A stretch of DNA of 64,000 bases, taken from positions 38,222,485 to 38,286,484 of the forward strand of contig CM056725.1 in the NCBI GenBank assembly GCA_029844215.1, read 5' to 3'. Positions 34,802 through 45,155 of this stretch are shown here, one piece after another; positions within the stretch are counted from its first letter, which is position 1, and each line of letters starts with the position of its first letter. The notes under the pieces are model-generated. The model was not told the origin of the DNA. It saw nothing but the letters and a program-made list of their open reading frames with translations, and made no database searches. The DNA is from Przewalskia tangutica. Lineage: Eukaryota > Streptophyta > Magnoliopsida > Solanales > Solanaceae. Made by a program: the position numbers and the translations under genes.

Positions 34802-36685
34802 CCCTCTAGTTGAAGACATTCTTCATCCTAAACTTGAGCAATCTATCTAAGTCTCAAACTACTCCTCCTCTTGTCTTGCTTTCGTCCCAAAGCCCTCCCC
34901 TGAGAAAGGCCCTGCCGAGAGCACACCCCCTTTGTGAAGCTTTGGCGAGGGTACCCCTAGCCTAGTTGTCTCGTATAAATACCCCTTGTTGTGGTATAGA
35001 AATACTCCCTAGTATTGTTATAATGTCCAAATACCTTGGCCCAAATACCTTGTAGTATTCCCAAGGTTACACTTATACAAGCCCGTAAAATACCGTTATA
35101 CTTTCCTCACTACTAAAACGAAACCCTAAGGAAATCTTCACCCGTTGTTGAAGTTGTAAGTAGAAGTTGGTTAGAACTTCTAAGGGTAGTTTGGAGCGGG
35201 TTGAGCGCACTGAGTGGAGCTAAACCTTGCTCGGAGCGACTTTAAACTAGGATAATTTTGGGCTTATCGAGGTAATTATCTTGTCCTCTATTGTAATTAG
35301 AAATTACATAAGTGTTGAATATATAGTTGTTGTATACTATATATAGTACTGAACGTAGTTATCGGCAATGTCTTGCGACTTAAGCCTGAATAATACTTAC
35401 GGCAATGTCTTGTGACTTAAGCCTGAAGAACTGAACTGAACTGTAATTACATAGTGTTGTAGACATGAGACTTGTGTAGTAGTACCGTGGAGTAGAATTG
35501 TACCGTTAGGTTAGATGTATAACCCCCGGTTGGCTTGGTAGCCGGCCTCGATAGAGGAGAGATTTACGCCATGCGGGGAGGTCTTACGAATTTTCGGTAG
35601 AATGTTCTACGATGAGATCTAAATGTTAATAAGCGCCTGTGGCCTTATAGGTTGAAGTGCTACGTGTGACGTAATCTTACGGACTAAGGAGTAGCCGACG
35701 GTTGAGGTACTGAGCGTTTTGCTATTAGTCGACAACCGTCGCGAGGTATGTGAACCTCTTCCTATCTCTTCTAGCATGATATGTGTGAACTATGTAGACG
35801 CATACGTGTTAATTATATTTGATTGTTGTAAAACATAAAGTGTTATAACGGCTTTATGGGAAGTTGGTTATAACGACTTTATGTAGGTAAGAAATGGGTT
35901 GTGGTTTTTAAAAGATAATCGATTTGATTTATAAGCGGCTTCAGGCGTTATAATAAAACTTGAAGTATTTCAAAAGATTTATGAATCGTTTTGAGCGGTG
36001 TAGTATTGTGTTTTGAAACTTAAGAGTTATACTAGCTTTATGGGAAGTTAGGTATAACGGCTTAAGAATGGTTTATGATGTTAGAAGTTAAGAGACTTGA
36101 TCTTATAAGATAAGAGACTTAACTTATTTGTTTTAAAGTGAATGTTTGTGTGAAACCTCATTCGTGAGTAATGAGTACTTGGTTTTATTTAAAGGGATAA
36201 TGTTTTACCGATTTCGAAATCGAATGTGTATCGACAGCACCACCGCGGCGTTAATAAAGGAAAATGTATTGAATAATGATGTATCGTATTAAAACCAGAG
36301 AAACCTCCATCCGCATAGAAACTAAGATGAGACAAAATGATATTACATTTTCTAGATCATGGTCAGTAATAAGAATGTTGTAAACAAGAATAACCTACTC
36401 ACGTGAGACATATATTACTCAATTGTTCTAAAAAGAAATCAAGTGATTAAGTTTATGAACTATGAAACCATTTGAAAATGAGAAGCTTGAGTAATGAAAC
36501 TAGGCAAACCGAACTTAGGAAAAGAATGTTGTTACTTGATTTTGGAAAGGAATGTGGGTTGGTCATTCTAAGGCTACGTATCGGGTGACTTTTATAAAAG
36601 TAATGGATCTCTTTAAAAGAACTTAACGTATGTAGTACTTTGGGGTTAAAACCCGACTTTGGCATAAAATGAAAGTACTTTGAGT

Positions 36686-36760
36686 TGTTGTGAAACTTGC
36701 CTATGCTTGTTGTTGTGAAACTTGCCTATGCTTGTTGTTGTGAAACTTGCCTATGCTTGT
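36686..36760 (+). repeat. 25-bp tandem repeat in N2 5' LTR
   Basis: Three copies of a unit containing GTGAAACTTGCCTATGCTTG. The partner LTR has four (42368-42468). N3 LTRs carry the complement of the same unit (45038-45155, 50734-50855). Confidence 0.85.
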
Positions 36761-36909
36761 GATGATAGCCTTTGTTGTGCAAGTGTGGTATTTACGTATT
36801 ACCGTGTCTCTCGATAGAGGCGGTTGACTTGTTGAGAACTTACTTGGACGTCTTTGGCGGTGAAGGAGAATTCCACGGTATATTTCCATTTTGATTCTTG
36901 TCTTGTTGT

Positions 36910-37260
36910 TGATGTCACATGGACATGTCTACACCGACGCAGATTCCGGCACGCGGCCACGCGGGTTGATTACCCGATATATGGTTATTACCGCAACATG
37001 GACGGTTCACACCGATGCAGATTCGGGCATGTGGCCACGCGCGTGGTTGACCACCCAAAGATATTGTTATTGAGGTTACATGGGCATGTCTACACCGGCG
37101 CAGATTCCGGTACGCGTGGCCACGCGCCTTATTATTGTTGCATCATGGACATGTCTACACCGGCGCAGATTCGGTACGGGCCACGCCTTGTTATTATTGT
37201 TGCATCATGGACATGTCTACACCGGCGCAAAGATTCCGGCACGCGCCATGATGCGAACAT
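36910..37260 (+). repeat. CATGTCTACACCGATGCAGATTC-type array in N2 5' LTR
   Basis: About five irregular units of 60-90 bp, each with CATGGACATGTCTACACCG followed by GCAGATTC and a GC-rich CACGCG stretch. It is specific to this subfamily; the partner copy is at 42625-42945. Confidence 0.75.
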
Positions 37261-37440
37261 GATGGATGTTGTGGGCGTGAGACACATAGTTATATTTGAG
37301 TGGTGACTTTGAGGGCGTGAGTCCCTGACTTGACTGCTTTTATGTTGCGTACTGTATTTTGGTTATCATACATGTCTCCTGCTTTTTAAGCTATTATGAT
37401 TTCATTTACAGTATTTGACAGTTTCACATACTTGGTACCT

Positions 37441-37625
37441 GTTGTACTGACCTCCTTCGGGGGGCTGCGTTCATGCCGCAGGTAGAGGTACATCGGTCGT
37501 GGATCCCCGCTCCTAGGATCTCATTTCAGCGTGTTGGAAAGCTCCGTTCCTTCGGAGGCTTATCTTTGGTATGTTTCCCTGAGTTGTAGGTTCTTGTACA
37601 TTCAGGGGTATGGCGGGGCCCTGTC
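37441..37625 (+). ncRNA. Conserved U5 hairpin block, N2 copy
   Basis: Sense-strand view of the leader block: GACCTCCTTCGGGGGGCT, then GGATCC..GGATC, then AGCTCCG / CGGAGGCT with a 6-nt loop, then a CAGGGG..GGGCCCTG segment. It ends about 230 nt before the primer site. Counterparts exist in all LTRs of the window. Confidence 0.45.
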
Positions 37626-37859
37626 CCGTCATAGTTGTTGTAAATCTTAGAGGTCTGTAGCACTGTTGTGGGCAGGGTTGAGGATAACTGTTTGGGTTTT
37701 TATGTATATACTGAAGGCAACTGTTTTGGTTGGCCTGTTTATTTATTATATCTCTCGTTTCATGACTCGTGTTTTATTTTTCCGCTGGTTTTCTCTGATG
37801 TTGTATCACTAGGGTGCCCGGGGTAAGGCACCAGTAACGGCCCGTTCGGTGTTACAAAG

Positions 37860-37871
37860 TGGTATCGAGCG
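37860..37871 (+). promoter_or_regulatory. N2 primer-binding site, altered
   Basis: TGGTATCGAGCG follows the LTR end by three bases. Compared with TGGTATCAGAGC the CAG reads CG, and the next GCAGTT reads GCGATT. This is the same CAG change seen throughout the window and may be a sequence error. Confidence 0.75.
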
Positions 37872-38063
37872 ATTAGTCCTCTGAAAGTGTCTACGCATGC
37901 ACCGTGTCTAGTAGAGTCTTGATTATCGGTGTGTTGTGCACCACATCTATAATCAGGAGGCTATAGGACATTTAGGATTGGTTTCCATTCTTCTCATTCT
38001 GAGATCGTGCCTTAGAGCTGTGTTGTAAGTTGGACCCCTCTGACGTGTTTCGTTTTACCGCTT

Positions 38064-39290
38064 ATGCCTCGCGAAAGGCAACAGGCCCGAAGGCAAGGCA
38101 GCCGAGGAGCTGCTAGTGATTCGAGGAGTACGAGGCGCAGCCCGGCCAAGACTGAGGTAGTGCTTCAGACGGCGAGTTTTGCGCGCCGCCAAAGACCAGT
38201 GAGTTTAGAGCCGCAGCGTTGGCCGCTGAGACTACAAGACTGAGCCTCCACCCCACACCGAGCGGGAGATGGGTCACAAGAGATGGCCCGATTATCGCCG
38301 AGGTGTGGCCGATATGAGGATAGGCCGACGCAGCAGCCTCGCTCCAAAGAAGACTGTAGTGCACCCGAGGCGCATTTGAGGCTACGGATTTTCTTAGTTG
38401 TAGCCCTTTGAGTTTTACTGTCGAGGCCGAGGATGATCCGCAGGAGTTCATCCGCGATTCTGCAGAGATCACGCGGTGATCAAGGCTTCGAGATCGAGTC
38501 AGTGACATTTGTTCGCATCGGCCGCGCGTGATACCGCAGCCGATTGGTTTGACTCGGGAGCTTTCCGGGAGCATTCACTTCACCGCCGTTTGGGACGAAG
38601 TTTTGGGGCCTTCCGCACATTTCTTGCCTCCACAAATGAGGAGGGCTCGCCGGCAGATTTTTGATGTTGAGGCGTAACCGCGCATAGCCGGGAGTACAAT
38701 GTGGAGTTCGACTCATCGGCGGTATGTTCCCGCATTAGTAGCTAGTATGGAGGATCGAGTGCACCGATATGTTACAGGCTCGATGATTACCTAGCGAGAG
38801 TTGTTCGTATTTCTCTCACCGCATGGACATTGCCCGCATTCGTGCTCATGCACTGGGTGCGGCGAGCGCAGATCGACGCAGGACCGCCAGCAGAAGGCCA
38901 AGATGGTCGGATATTTTGGCGACTTTCGAGGCGGACCGCCTCAGCAGACTAGTTATGTACTCCGCCATTGCAGAGTGGTCCCCGCAGCCGGGACCTCGGG
39001 ATATTCGAGAGCGTGTCGGGCTCCTGTGCTCGGATGTTCGGGAGTAGGTGTTGGCGGATGCATCACCCCTACCTCGGTGTGGTCGATGGTAGACCGCATT
39101 TCGGGAGTGTCGTAGTACCAAGGAGCTTGTTATTCTTGCGCCAACGAGGCCATATGACGAGAGATCGTCCGACTGTGGGTAGCGCTGGTAGGATAGCACA
39201 GACTCTTTGAGCGATTGCGGGTTCTTCACCTTCCATAGCCAGCAGAATGTTAGACACCTACAGCCCCGGTAGAGGTCGCGGTGAGTTCCC
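38064..39290 (+). pseudogene. N2 gag remnant
   Basis: The likely start is ATG 38064 (MPRERQQARRQ). Capsid sequence is recognisable at 38540-38860 in shifting frames (DWFDS, then MDIARIRAHAL from 38823). A damaged zinc knuckle at 39128-39168 keeps CYSC and, in a shifted frame, GHMTRD with the last Cys read as Arg. At least three frameshifts are present, so no full gag can be made from the sequence as given. No protease or RT follows. Confidence 0.7.
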
Positions 39291-39657
39291 GCCTAGCGGT
39301 CCTTTGAACCGCCTACTTTCATTTATATACTTTACCATCTTGAGTTTTGTATGTTATGATAATTTTTTAAGTGTTATTTTCGGATATCTTTGTGCTAAAA
39401 TGTGAATTTGAAGCATTCTTAGTGAAATTGTAAGCTGGGTGAGAAAATGATGAACCTTAGAATATTACGTAGGAGACCTTAGATGTAAGGCCGTTTTGAG
39501 TACAAGTTTTTGCAAGTGATCCTTGTCGGAGTGCATTTTATGCCTAGAATGTATTGTGTGATAAGTCCTGGTTGAGTAAATGAAAGTGGTAGCTTTCATG
39601 ATGTGATTTAGCAAGATTGTTCCGTGTCGGCGAGCAAGAGTTGGCGCGATAGTGGTC

Positions 39658-39685
39658 GGGTTGGGGCCATGTTGCGGGCCAACCC
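39658..39685 (+). ncRNA. Predicted RNA stem-loop, N2 copy
   Basis: Arms GGGTTGG (39658-39664) and CCAACCC (39679-39685), 14-nt loop. In N1 and E the arms are GGGTTGA / TCAACCC, so both sides changed together. Confidence 0.5.
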
Positions 39686-40032
39686 GCCCCGCTTCGGCGG
39701 CGGTCAGCTGGGTGGTCCCGCCAGTGGCGTGGTCACGAGGTGCTAGGCCCAAGTTTAAATGACCAGCGATGAGTTCGTGGATACGTTCGACCGTAGATCG
39801 TGAAGGCCGGAATGGCCTTAAGGAAGATCGAGGCGAGTAAGATGACCAAGTTTGAGGTAGTGACTCCAAAGTTTTGGGAACCGAAATGATGATCAAGTAT
39901 GGTACGATACTAGAAGAGTTCAAGTGTTCGGCGAGGCACTACGAGTAAGGAGGAAGAGAACGTGTTATGTTTGTGGCAGTGTGGCTTTGACAACTTGTTA
40001 GAAGGAACTTCTTCGTTATTCTGTTGAGAAGG

Positions 40033-40064
40033 AACATTCGGACGAATGTTTCTAGGAGGGAGAT
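40033..40064 (+). promoter_or_regulatory. N2 polypurine tract and inverted repeat
   Basis: Inverted repeat AACATTCG (40033-40040) / CGAATGTT (40043-40050), then AGGAGGGAGAT up to the 3' LTR start TGTTATACCCCG at 40065. Confidence 0.85.
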
Positions 40065-40267
40065 TGTTATACCCCGTATTTCCAGAGTATGTACGTGAGG
40101 GCGTACGTATAAAATTTTAGCCTTAAAGACTAGACAAGGTTCGAATTTGTACACAAGTGCCGAAAAGAGTCGCCGATTTAAACGTTTCCACGACTTTCGT
40201 AGGAAAATTCCGCTATGTCATTTATAATTTTTGGATTTTTCCGAGAGACGAACATTTTGGACCAACG

Positions 40268-40289
40268 GAGGGTGACATGTGTCACCCTC
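40268..40289 (+). promoter_or_regulatory. U3 palindrome, N2 3' LTR copy
   Basis: Perfect 10-bp arms GAGGGTGACA / TGTCACCCTC with a 2-bp spacer, centre CATG, about 205 bp into the LTR and 170-190 bp upstream of the TATA box. Confidence 0.5.
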
Positions 40290-40457
40290 ACATCGAAGGC
40301 TCGACGGCAATTGGGACGAGTTGGGGCTACTTTAGTTGGTAGGATATTTTGTGCAAGTTGTGTGGTAGATGGATAAGGTAGCACATGGCTAAATCTTGGC
40401 CTTACACTTGCTATGCACTTGTCTTCATCTTGGCCATTGGTTGGCCTTCACTTGACC

Positions 40458-40465
40458 TATAAATA
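40458..40465 (+). promoter_or_regulatory. N2 3' LTR TATA box
   Basis: TATAAATA in CCTATAAATACCCC, same position as in the 5' LTR. Confidence 0.65.
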
Positions 40466-43400
40466 CCCCTCTAGTTGAAGACATTCTTCATCCTAAACTT
40501 GAGCAATCTATCTAAGTCTCAAACTACTCCCTCCCTCTTGTCTTGCTTTCGTCCCAAAGCCCTCCCCTTGAGAAAGGCCCTGCCGAGAGCACACCCCCTT
40601 TGTGAAGCTTTGGCGGGTACCCCCTAGCCTAGTTGTCTCGTATAAATACCCCTTGTTGTGGTATAGAAATACTCCCTAGTATTGTTATAATGTCCAAATA
40701 CCTTGGCCCAAATACCTTGTAGTATTCCCAAGGTTACACTTATACAAGCCAAAATACCGTTATACTTTCCTCACTACTAAAACGAAACCCTAAGGAAATC
40801 TTCACCCGTTGTTGAAGTTGTAAGTAGAAGTTGGTTAGAACTTCTAAGGGTAGTTTGGAGCGGGTTGGAGCGCACGGAGTGGAGCTAAACCTTGCTCGGA
40901 GCGACTTTAAACTAGGATAATTTTGGGCTTATCGAGGTAATTATCTTGTCCTCTATTGTAATTAGAAATTACATAAGTGTTGAATATATAGTTGTTGTAT
41001 ACTATATATAGTCGAACGTAGTTATCGGCAATGTCTTGCGACTTAAGCTGAATAATACTTACGCAATGTCTTGACTTAAGCCCAAGAATCAATCGAATCA
41101 GTAATTACATAGGGTTGTATTACAGAGACTTGTGTAGTAGTACCGTGGAGTAGAATTGTACCCGTTAGGGTTAGATGTATAACCCCTGGTTGGCTTGGTG
41201 GCGGCCTCGATAGAGGAGGAGATTTACGCCGTTGCGGGGAGGTCTTTGCGAATTTTCGTAGAATGTTCTACGATGAGATCTAAATGTTAATAAGCGCCTT
41301 GTGGCCTTATAGGTTGAAGTGCTACGTGTGACGTAATCTTACGGACTAAGGAGTAGCCGACGGGTTGAGGTACTTGGGCGTTTTGCTATTAGTCGACAAC
41401 CGTCGCGAGGTATGTGAACCTCTTCCTATCTCTTCTAGCATGATATGTGTGAACTATGTAGTGCGGTAGACGCATACGTGTTAATTATATTTGATTGTTG
41501 TAAAACATAAAGTGTTATAACGCTTTATGGGAAGTTGGTTATAACAACTTTATGTAGGTAAGAAAATGGGTTGTGGTTTTTAAAAGATAATCGATTTGAT
41601 TTATAATCGCTTCAGGCGTTATAATAAAACTTGAAGTATTTCAAAAGATTTATGAATCGTTTTGAGCGGTGTAGTATTGTGTTCTGAAAACTTAAGAGTT
41701 ATACTAGCTTTATGGGAAGTTAGGTATAACGGCTTAAGAATGGTTTACTGATGTTAGAAGTTAAGAGACTTGATCTTATAAGATAAGAGACTTAACTTAT
41801 TTGTTTTAAAGTGAATGTTTGTGTGAAACCTCATTCGTGAGTAATGAGTACTTGGTTTTATTTAAAGGGATAATGTTTTACTGATTTGAAATCGAATGTG
41901 TATCGACGGACCAACGCGGCGTTAATAAAGGAAAATGTATTGAATAATGATGTATCGTATTAAAAACCAAGAAACCTCCATCTGCATAGAAACTAAGATG
42001 AGACAAAATGATATTACATTTTCTAGATCATGGCTGCCGTAATAAGAATGTTGTAAACAAGAATAACCTACTCTCACGTGAGACATATATTACTCAATTG
42101 TTCTAAAAAGAAATCAAGTGATTAAGTTTATGAACTATGAAACCATTTGAAAATGAGAAGCTTGAGTAATTGAAACTAGGCAAACTGGAACTTAGGAAAA
42201 GAATGTTGTTACTTGATTTTGGAAAGGAATGTGGGTTGGTCATTCTAAGGCTACGGGTATCGGGTGACTTTTATAAAAGTAATGGATCTCTTTTAAAAGA
42301 ACTTAACGTATGTAGTACTTTGGGGTTAAAAACCCGGACTTTGGCATAAAATGAAAGTACTTTGAGTTGTTGTGAAACTTGCCTATGCTTGTTGTTGTGA
42401 AACTTGCCTATGCTTGTTGTTGTGAAACTTGCCTATGCTTGTTGTTGTGAAACTTGCCTATGCTTGTGATGATAGCCTTTGTTGTGCAAGTGTGGTATTT
42501 CTGTGTTACCGTGTCTCTCGATAGAGGGCCGGTTGACTTGTTGAGAACTTACTTGGACGTGCTGGCAGTGAAGGAGAATTCCACGGGTATGTTTCCATTT
42601 TGATTACTGTCTTGTTGTTGATGTCACATGGACATGTCTACACCGATGCAGATTCGGCACGCGCCACGCGGCGGGTTGATTACCCGATATATGGTTATTA
42701 CTGCAACATCGACGTGTCTACACCGATGCAGTATTCCTGGGGCATGTGGCCATGCTGCAGTTTGACCACCCAGTATATTGTTATTGAGGTTACATGGGCA
42801 TGTCTACACCGATGCGCGGACATGTCTACACCGATGCAGATTCCGGTACGGCCACGCGCCTTGTTATTATTGTTGCATCATGGACATGTCTACACCGATG
42901 CAGTATTCCGGGGGCATGCGTCCATGATGCGAACATGATGGATGTTGTGGGCGTGAGACCCATAGTTATATTTGAGTGGTGACTTTGAGGGCGTGAGTCC
43001 ACGACTGATCGCTTTATGTTGCGTCAGTATTTTGGTTATCATACATGTCTCTCGCTTTTTAAGCTATTATGATTTCATTTACGATGTTGACGCTTCACAT
43101 ACTTGTACTGTTAGATCGACCTCCTTCGGGGCTGCGTCATGCCGCAGTAGAGGTACATCGGTCGTGGATCCCCGCCTCCTAGGATCTCATTTCAGCGTGT
43201 TGAAAGCTCCTTCGGAGGCTTATCTTTGGTATGTTTCCTGAGTTGTAGGTTCTTGTACATTCGGGGTATGGCGGCCTGTCCCGTCATAGTTGTTGTAAAT
43301 CTTAAGTGCAGAGTAATTGTTGTGGCGGGGTTGAGGATAATCGTTTGGGTTTTTATGTATATACCGAAGGCAATCGTTTTGGTTGGCTGTTTATTTATTA

Positions 43401-43511
43401 TATCTCTCGTTTCATGACTCGTGTTTTATTTTTCCGCCGTTTTCTCGATGTTGTATCACTAGGGTGCCCGGTAAGGCACGATGAACGCCGGGTTCGGGGT
43501 GTTACGTAAAG

Positions 43512-44237
43512 TTACCAAAGGACCTGCATCCCGCCCTCTTTGCCGATCTCGCCATTCCGTCGACCCCTCCGCTCCTCACATCCAACTTCATAAGCCTGCA
43601 TGCGGGCAATGTCCATGCCCGGCTGAAAAGCTACACCCGAACAAGCCTCTACCAAGTAGTCATCGAGCCCGGTGACGTAGCGGTGCACTCTGTCCTCCGT
43701 GTCGGCTACTAATGCTGGGACGTACCGAGCTAATGAGTCAAACTCCACGTTGTACTCCCGAACCGTACGCCCGGTCTGCCTCAACGTCAAAATCTGTCGG
43801 CCCGAGCCCTTCTCATCCGTGGAGGCAAGAAATGTGCAAGAAATGCCCCTGAGAACTCATCCCATACGGCCGGAAGTGCATACTCTCCCCGGGACAGCTC
43901 CCACGAATCAAACCAGTCGACTGCAGTATCACGCAGCCGATGCGAACCTAAGACCACCAACTCGGTCTCCGAAGCCTTGATCACTCTCATGATCCGCTGT
44001 AACTGTCGGATGAACTCCTGCGGATCATCCTCAGGCCTCGACCCGTAGAACTCTGGCGGGCTACAACTCAGAAAGTCCCGTAGCCTCAAACTATCCGATC
44101 TCGGGTGAACCATGGGTACTACTGGAACTGGAACTGCTGCATCCAGCCTATCCTCGTATGCGCCACGATCCCGCGAAGAATCGCCATCTCTTTGTACTTG
44201 ACTCCTGCTTCCAGGTGTGGACCTGAGGCTCAGTACT
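43512..44237 (-). pseudogene. Element E gag, capsid piece
   Basis: This is the best preserved capsid in the window. On the - strand, 44113-43787 reads MVHPRSDSLRLRDFL.. with PPEFYGS, DWFDSW and VWDEFSGAFLAHFLPP. After a single frameshift in a T run near 43788, it continues to 43512 with REYNVEFDSLARY, HRYVTGLD and MDIARMQAYEVG. These are the landmarks of Ty3/gypsy gag. N2 cuts the downstream side and N3 the upstream side at 44237. Confidence 0.85.
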
Positions 44238-44729
44238 TGTCACGACCGAACCCGGCCCGTGGATCGTGCCTTACCGGCACCCTAGTGATACAACATCGAG
44301 AAAATCAGCGGAAATAAAAACATGAACATGAATTAAGAGACAAGATAAATAAACAAAGCAACCAAAGCAGTTGTCTTCATCATATATTCATAAATACCCG
44401 AACAGTTATCCTTTTACAAACCCCGCCACAACAAGCATGCACTCTAAGATTTTTACAACAGCTATGACGGACAGGCCCCGCCATACCACGAATGTATAAG
44501 AATCTGCACTGTGGTAACATACCAAAAGATAAGCCTCCAAGAAATGGGGCTTCCCGACACGAATCGTGATCCTATGAGCAAGGATCCACAACCGATGTAC
44601 TTCCACCTGCGGCATGAACGCAGCCCCCCGAAGGAGGTCAGTACAACAGGTACCAAGTATGTGAAACTATAAAAGACTGTAAATGAAATCATAATAGTCT
44701 ATATAAAGCAGGAGACATGTATGATAACC

Positions 44730-44969
44730 AGATGAAATACGTGTCCCTGCCCATCTCGTGGGACTCGGTGTAGAATCAGATGAAATACGTGTCCCTGCCC
44801 ATCTCGTGGGACTCGGTGTATAATCAGATGGAATACGTGTCCCTGCCCATCTCGTGGGACTCGGTGTATAATCAGATGGAATACGTGTCCCTGCCCATCT
44901 CGTGGGACTCGGTGTATAATAAAATGAAATACGTGTCCCTGCCCATCTCGTGGGACTCGGTGTAGAATC
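44730..44969 (+). repeat. 48-bp minisatellite in N3 3' LTR
   Basis: Five units begin at 44730, 44778, 44826, 44874 and 44922 (motif CTGCCCATCTCGTGGGACTC). The sequence is unrelated to the 48-bp array of C. The partner copy is at 50437-50675. Confidence 0.92.
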
Positions 44970-45037
44970 GTTCATAACAAATCAACCGGCCCTCCATCGA
45001 GAGACGCGGGGTACAGAAATACAACAAAGGCTATCAC

Positions 45038-45155
45038 AACAAGCATAGGCAAGTTTCACAACAACAAGTATAGGCAAGCTTCACGACAACAAGCATAGGC
45101 AAGCTTCACGACAACAAGCATAGGCAAGCTTCACGACAACAAGCATAGGAAAGTT
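45038..45155 (+). repeat. 25-bp tandem repeat in N3 3' LTR
   Basis: Five copies with starts (AAGCATAGG) at 45041, 45066, 45091, 45116 and 45141. Confidence 0.9.

Larger units (their letters stand above)
34404..37856 (+). repeat. N2 5' LTR
   Basis: Starts TGTTATACCGTATTTCC and ends CGGTGTTACA, unlike the GTGACA end of the other subfamilies. It carries the U3 palindrome (34604-34625), TATA box, splice-donor-like GAGGTAATTATC (35268) and GAGGTATGTG (35749), a 25-bp array (36686-36760), an ACACCGRCGCAGATTC array (36910-37260) and the U5 hairpin block (37441-37625). Confidence 0.9.
34404..43506 (+). mobile_element. N2: complete non-autonomous element, + orientation
   Basis: 9103 bp. Its LTRs are 34404-37856 (3453 bp) and 40065-43506 (3442 bp), and its internal region is 2208 bp with primer site, gag remnant, stem-loop module and polypurine tract, but no pol. 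Flanks are GAAAG (34399-34403) and TAAAG (43507-43511), four of five bases alike, and gag of E is continuous across the site. It is one of two + strand elements in the window. Confidence 0.9.
40065..43506 (+). repeat. N2 3' LTR
   Basis: 3442 bp, colinear with 34404-37856. Outside CTG/CAG/CCG triplets the pair is very similar. In the last 500 bp many triplets differ (for example CTCCTGCTT in the 5' copy against CTCTCGCTT here). The end reads GGTGTTACG, one base from the 5' copy's TGTTACA. Confidence 0.9.

Noticed and set aside
36854..37306. 150-codon + strand open frame with CLHRRRF-type repeats in N2
   Set aside because: It is the translation of the GATGCAGATTC array inside an LTR leader; the partner LTR copy (42600-42938) has a different length and frame.
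38113..39257. Open frames on the - strand across N2 gag (153 and 127 codons)
   Set aside because: They are antisense shadows of the GC-rich gag remnant, which is recognisable on the + strand by DWFDS and MDIARIRAHAL.
43040..44237. A host gene at the GC-richer stretch between N2 and N3
   Set aside because: The coding signal at 43512-44113 is Ty3/gypsy gag capsid of element E, and the rest belongs to LTRs.
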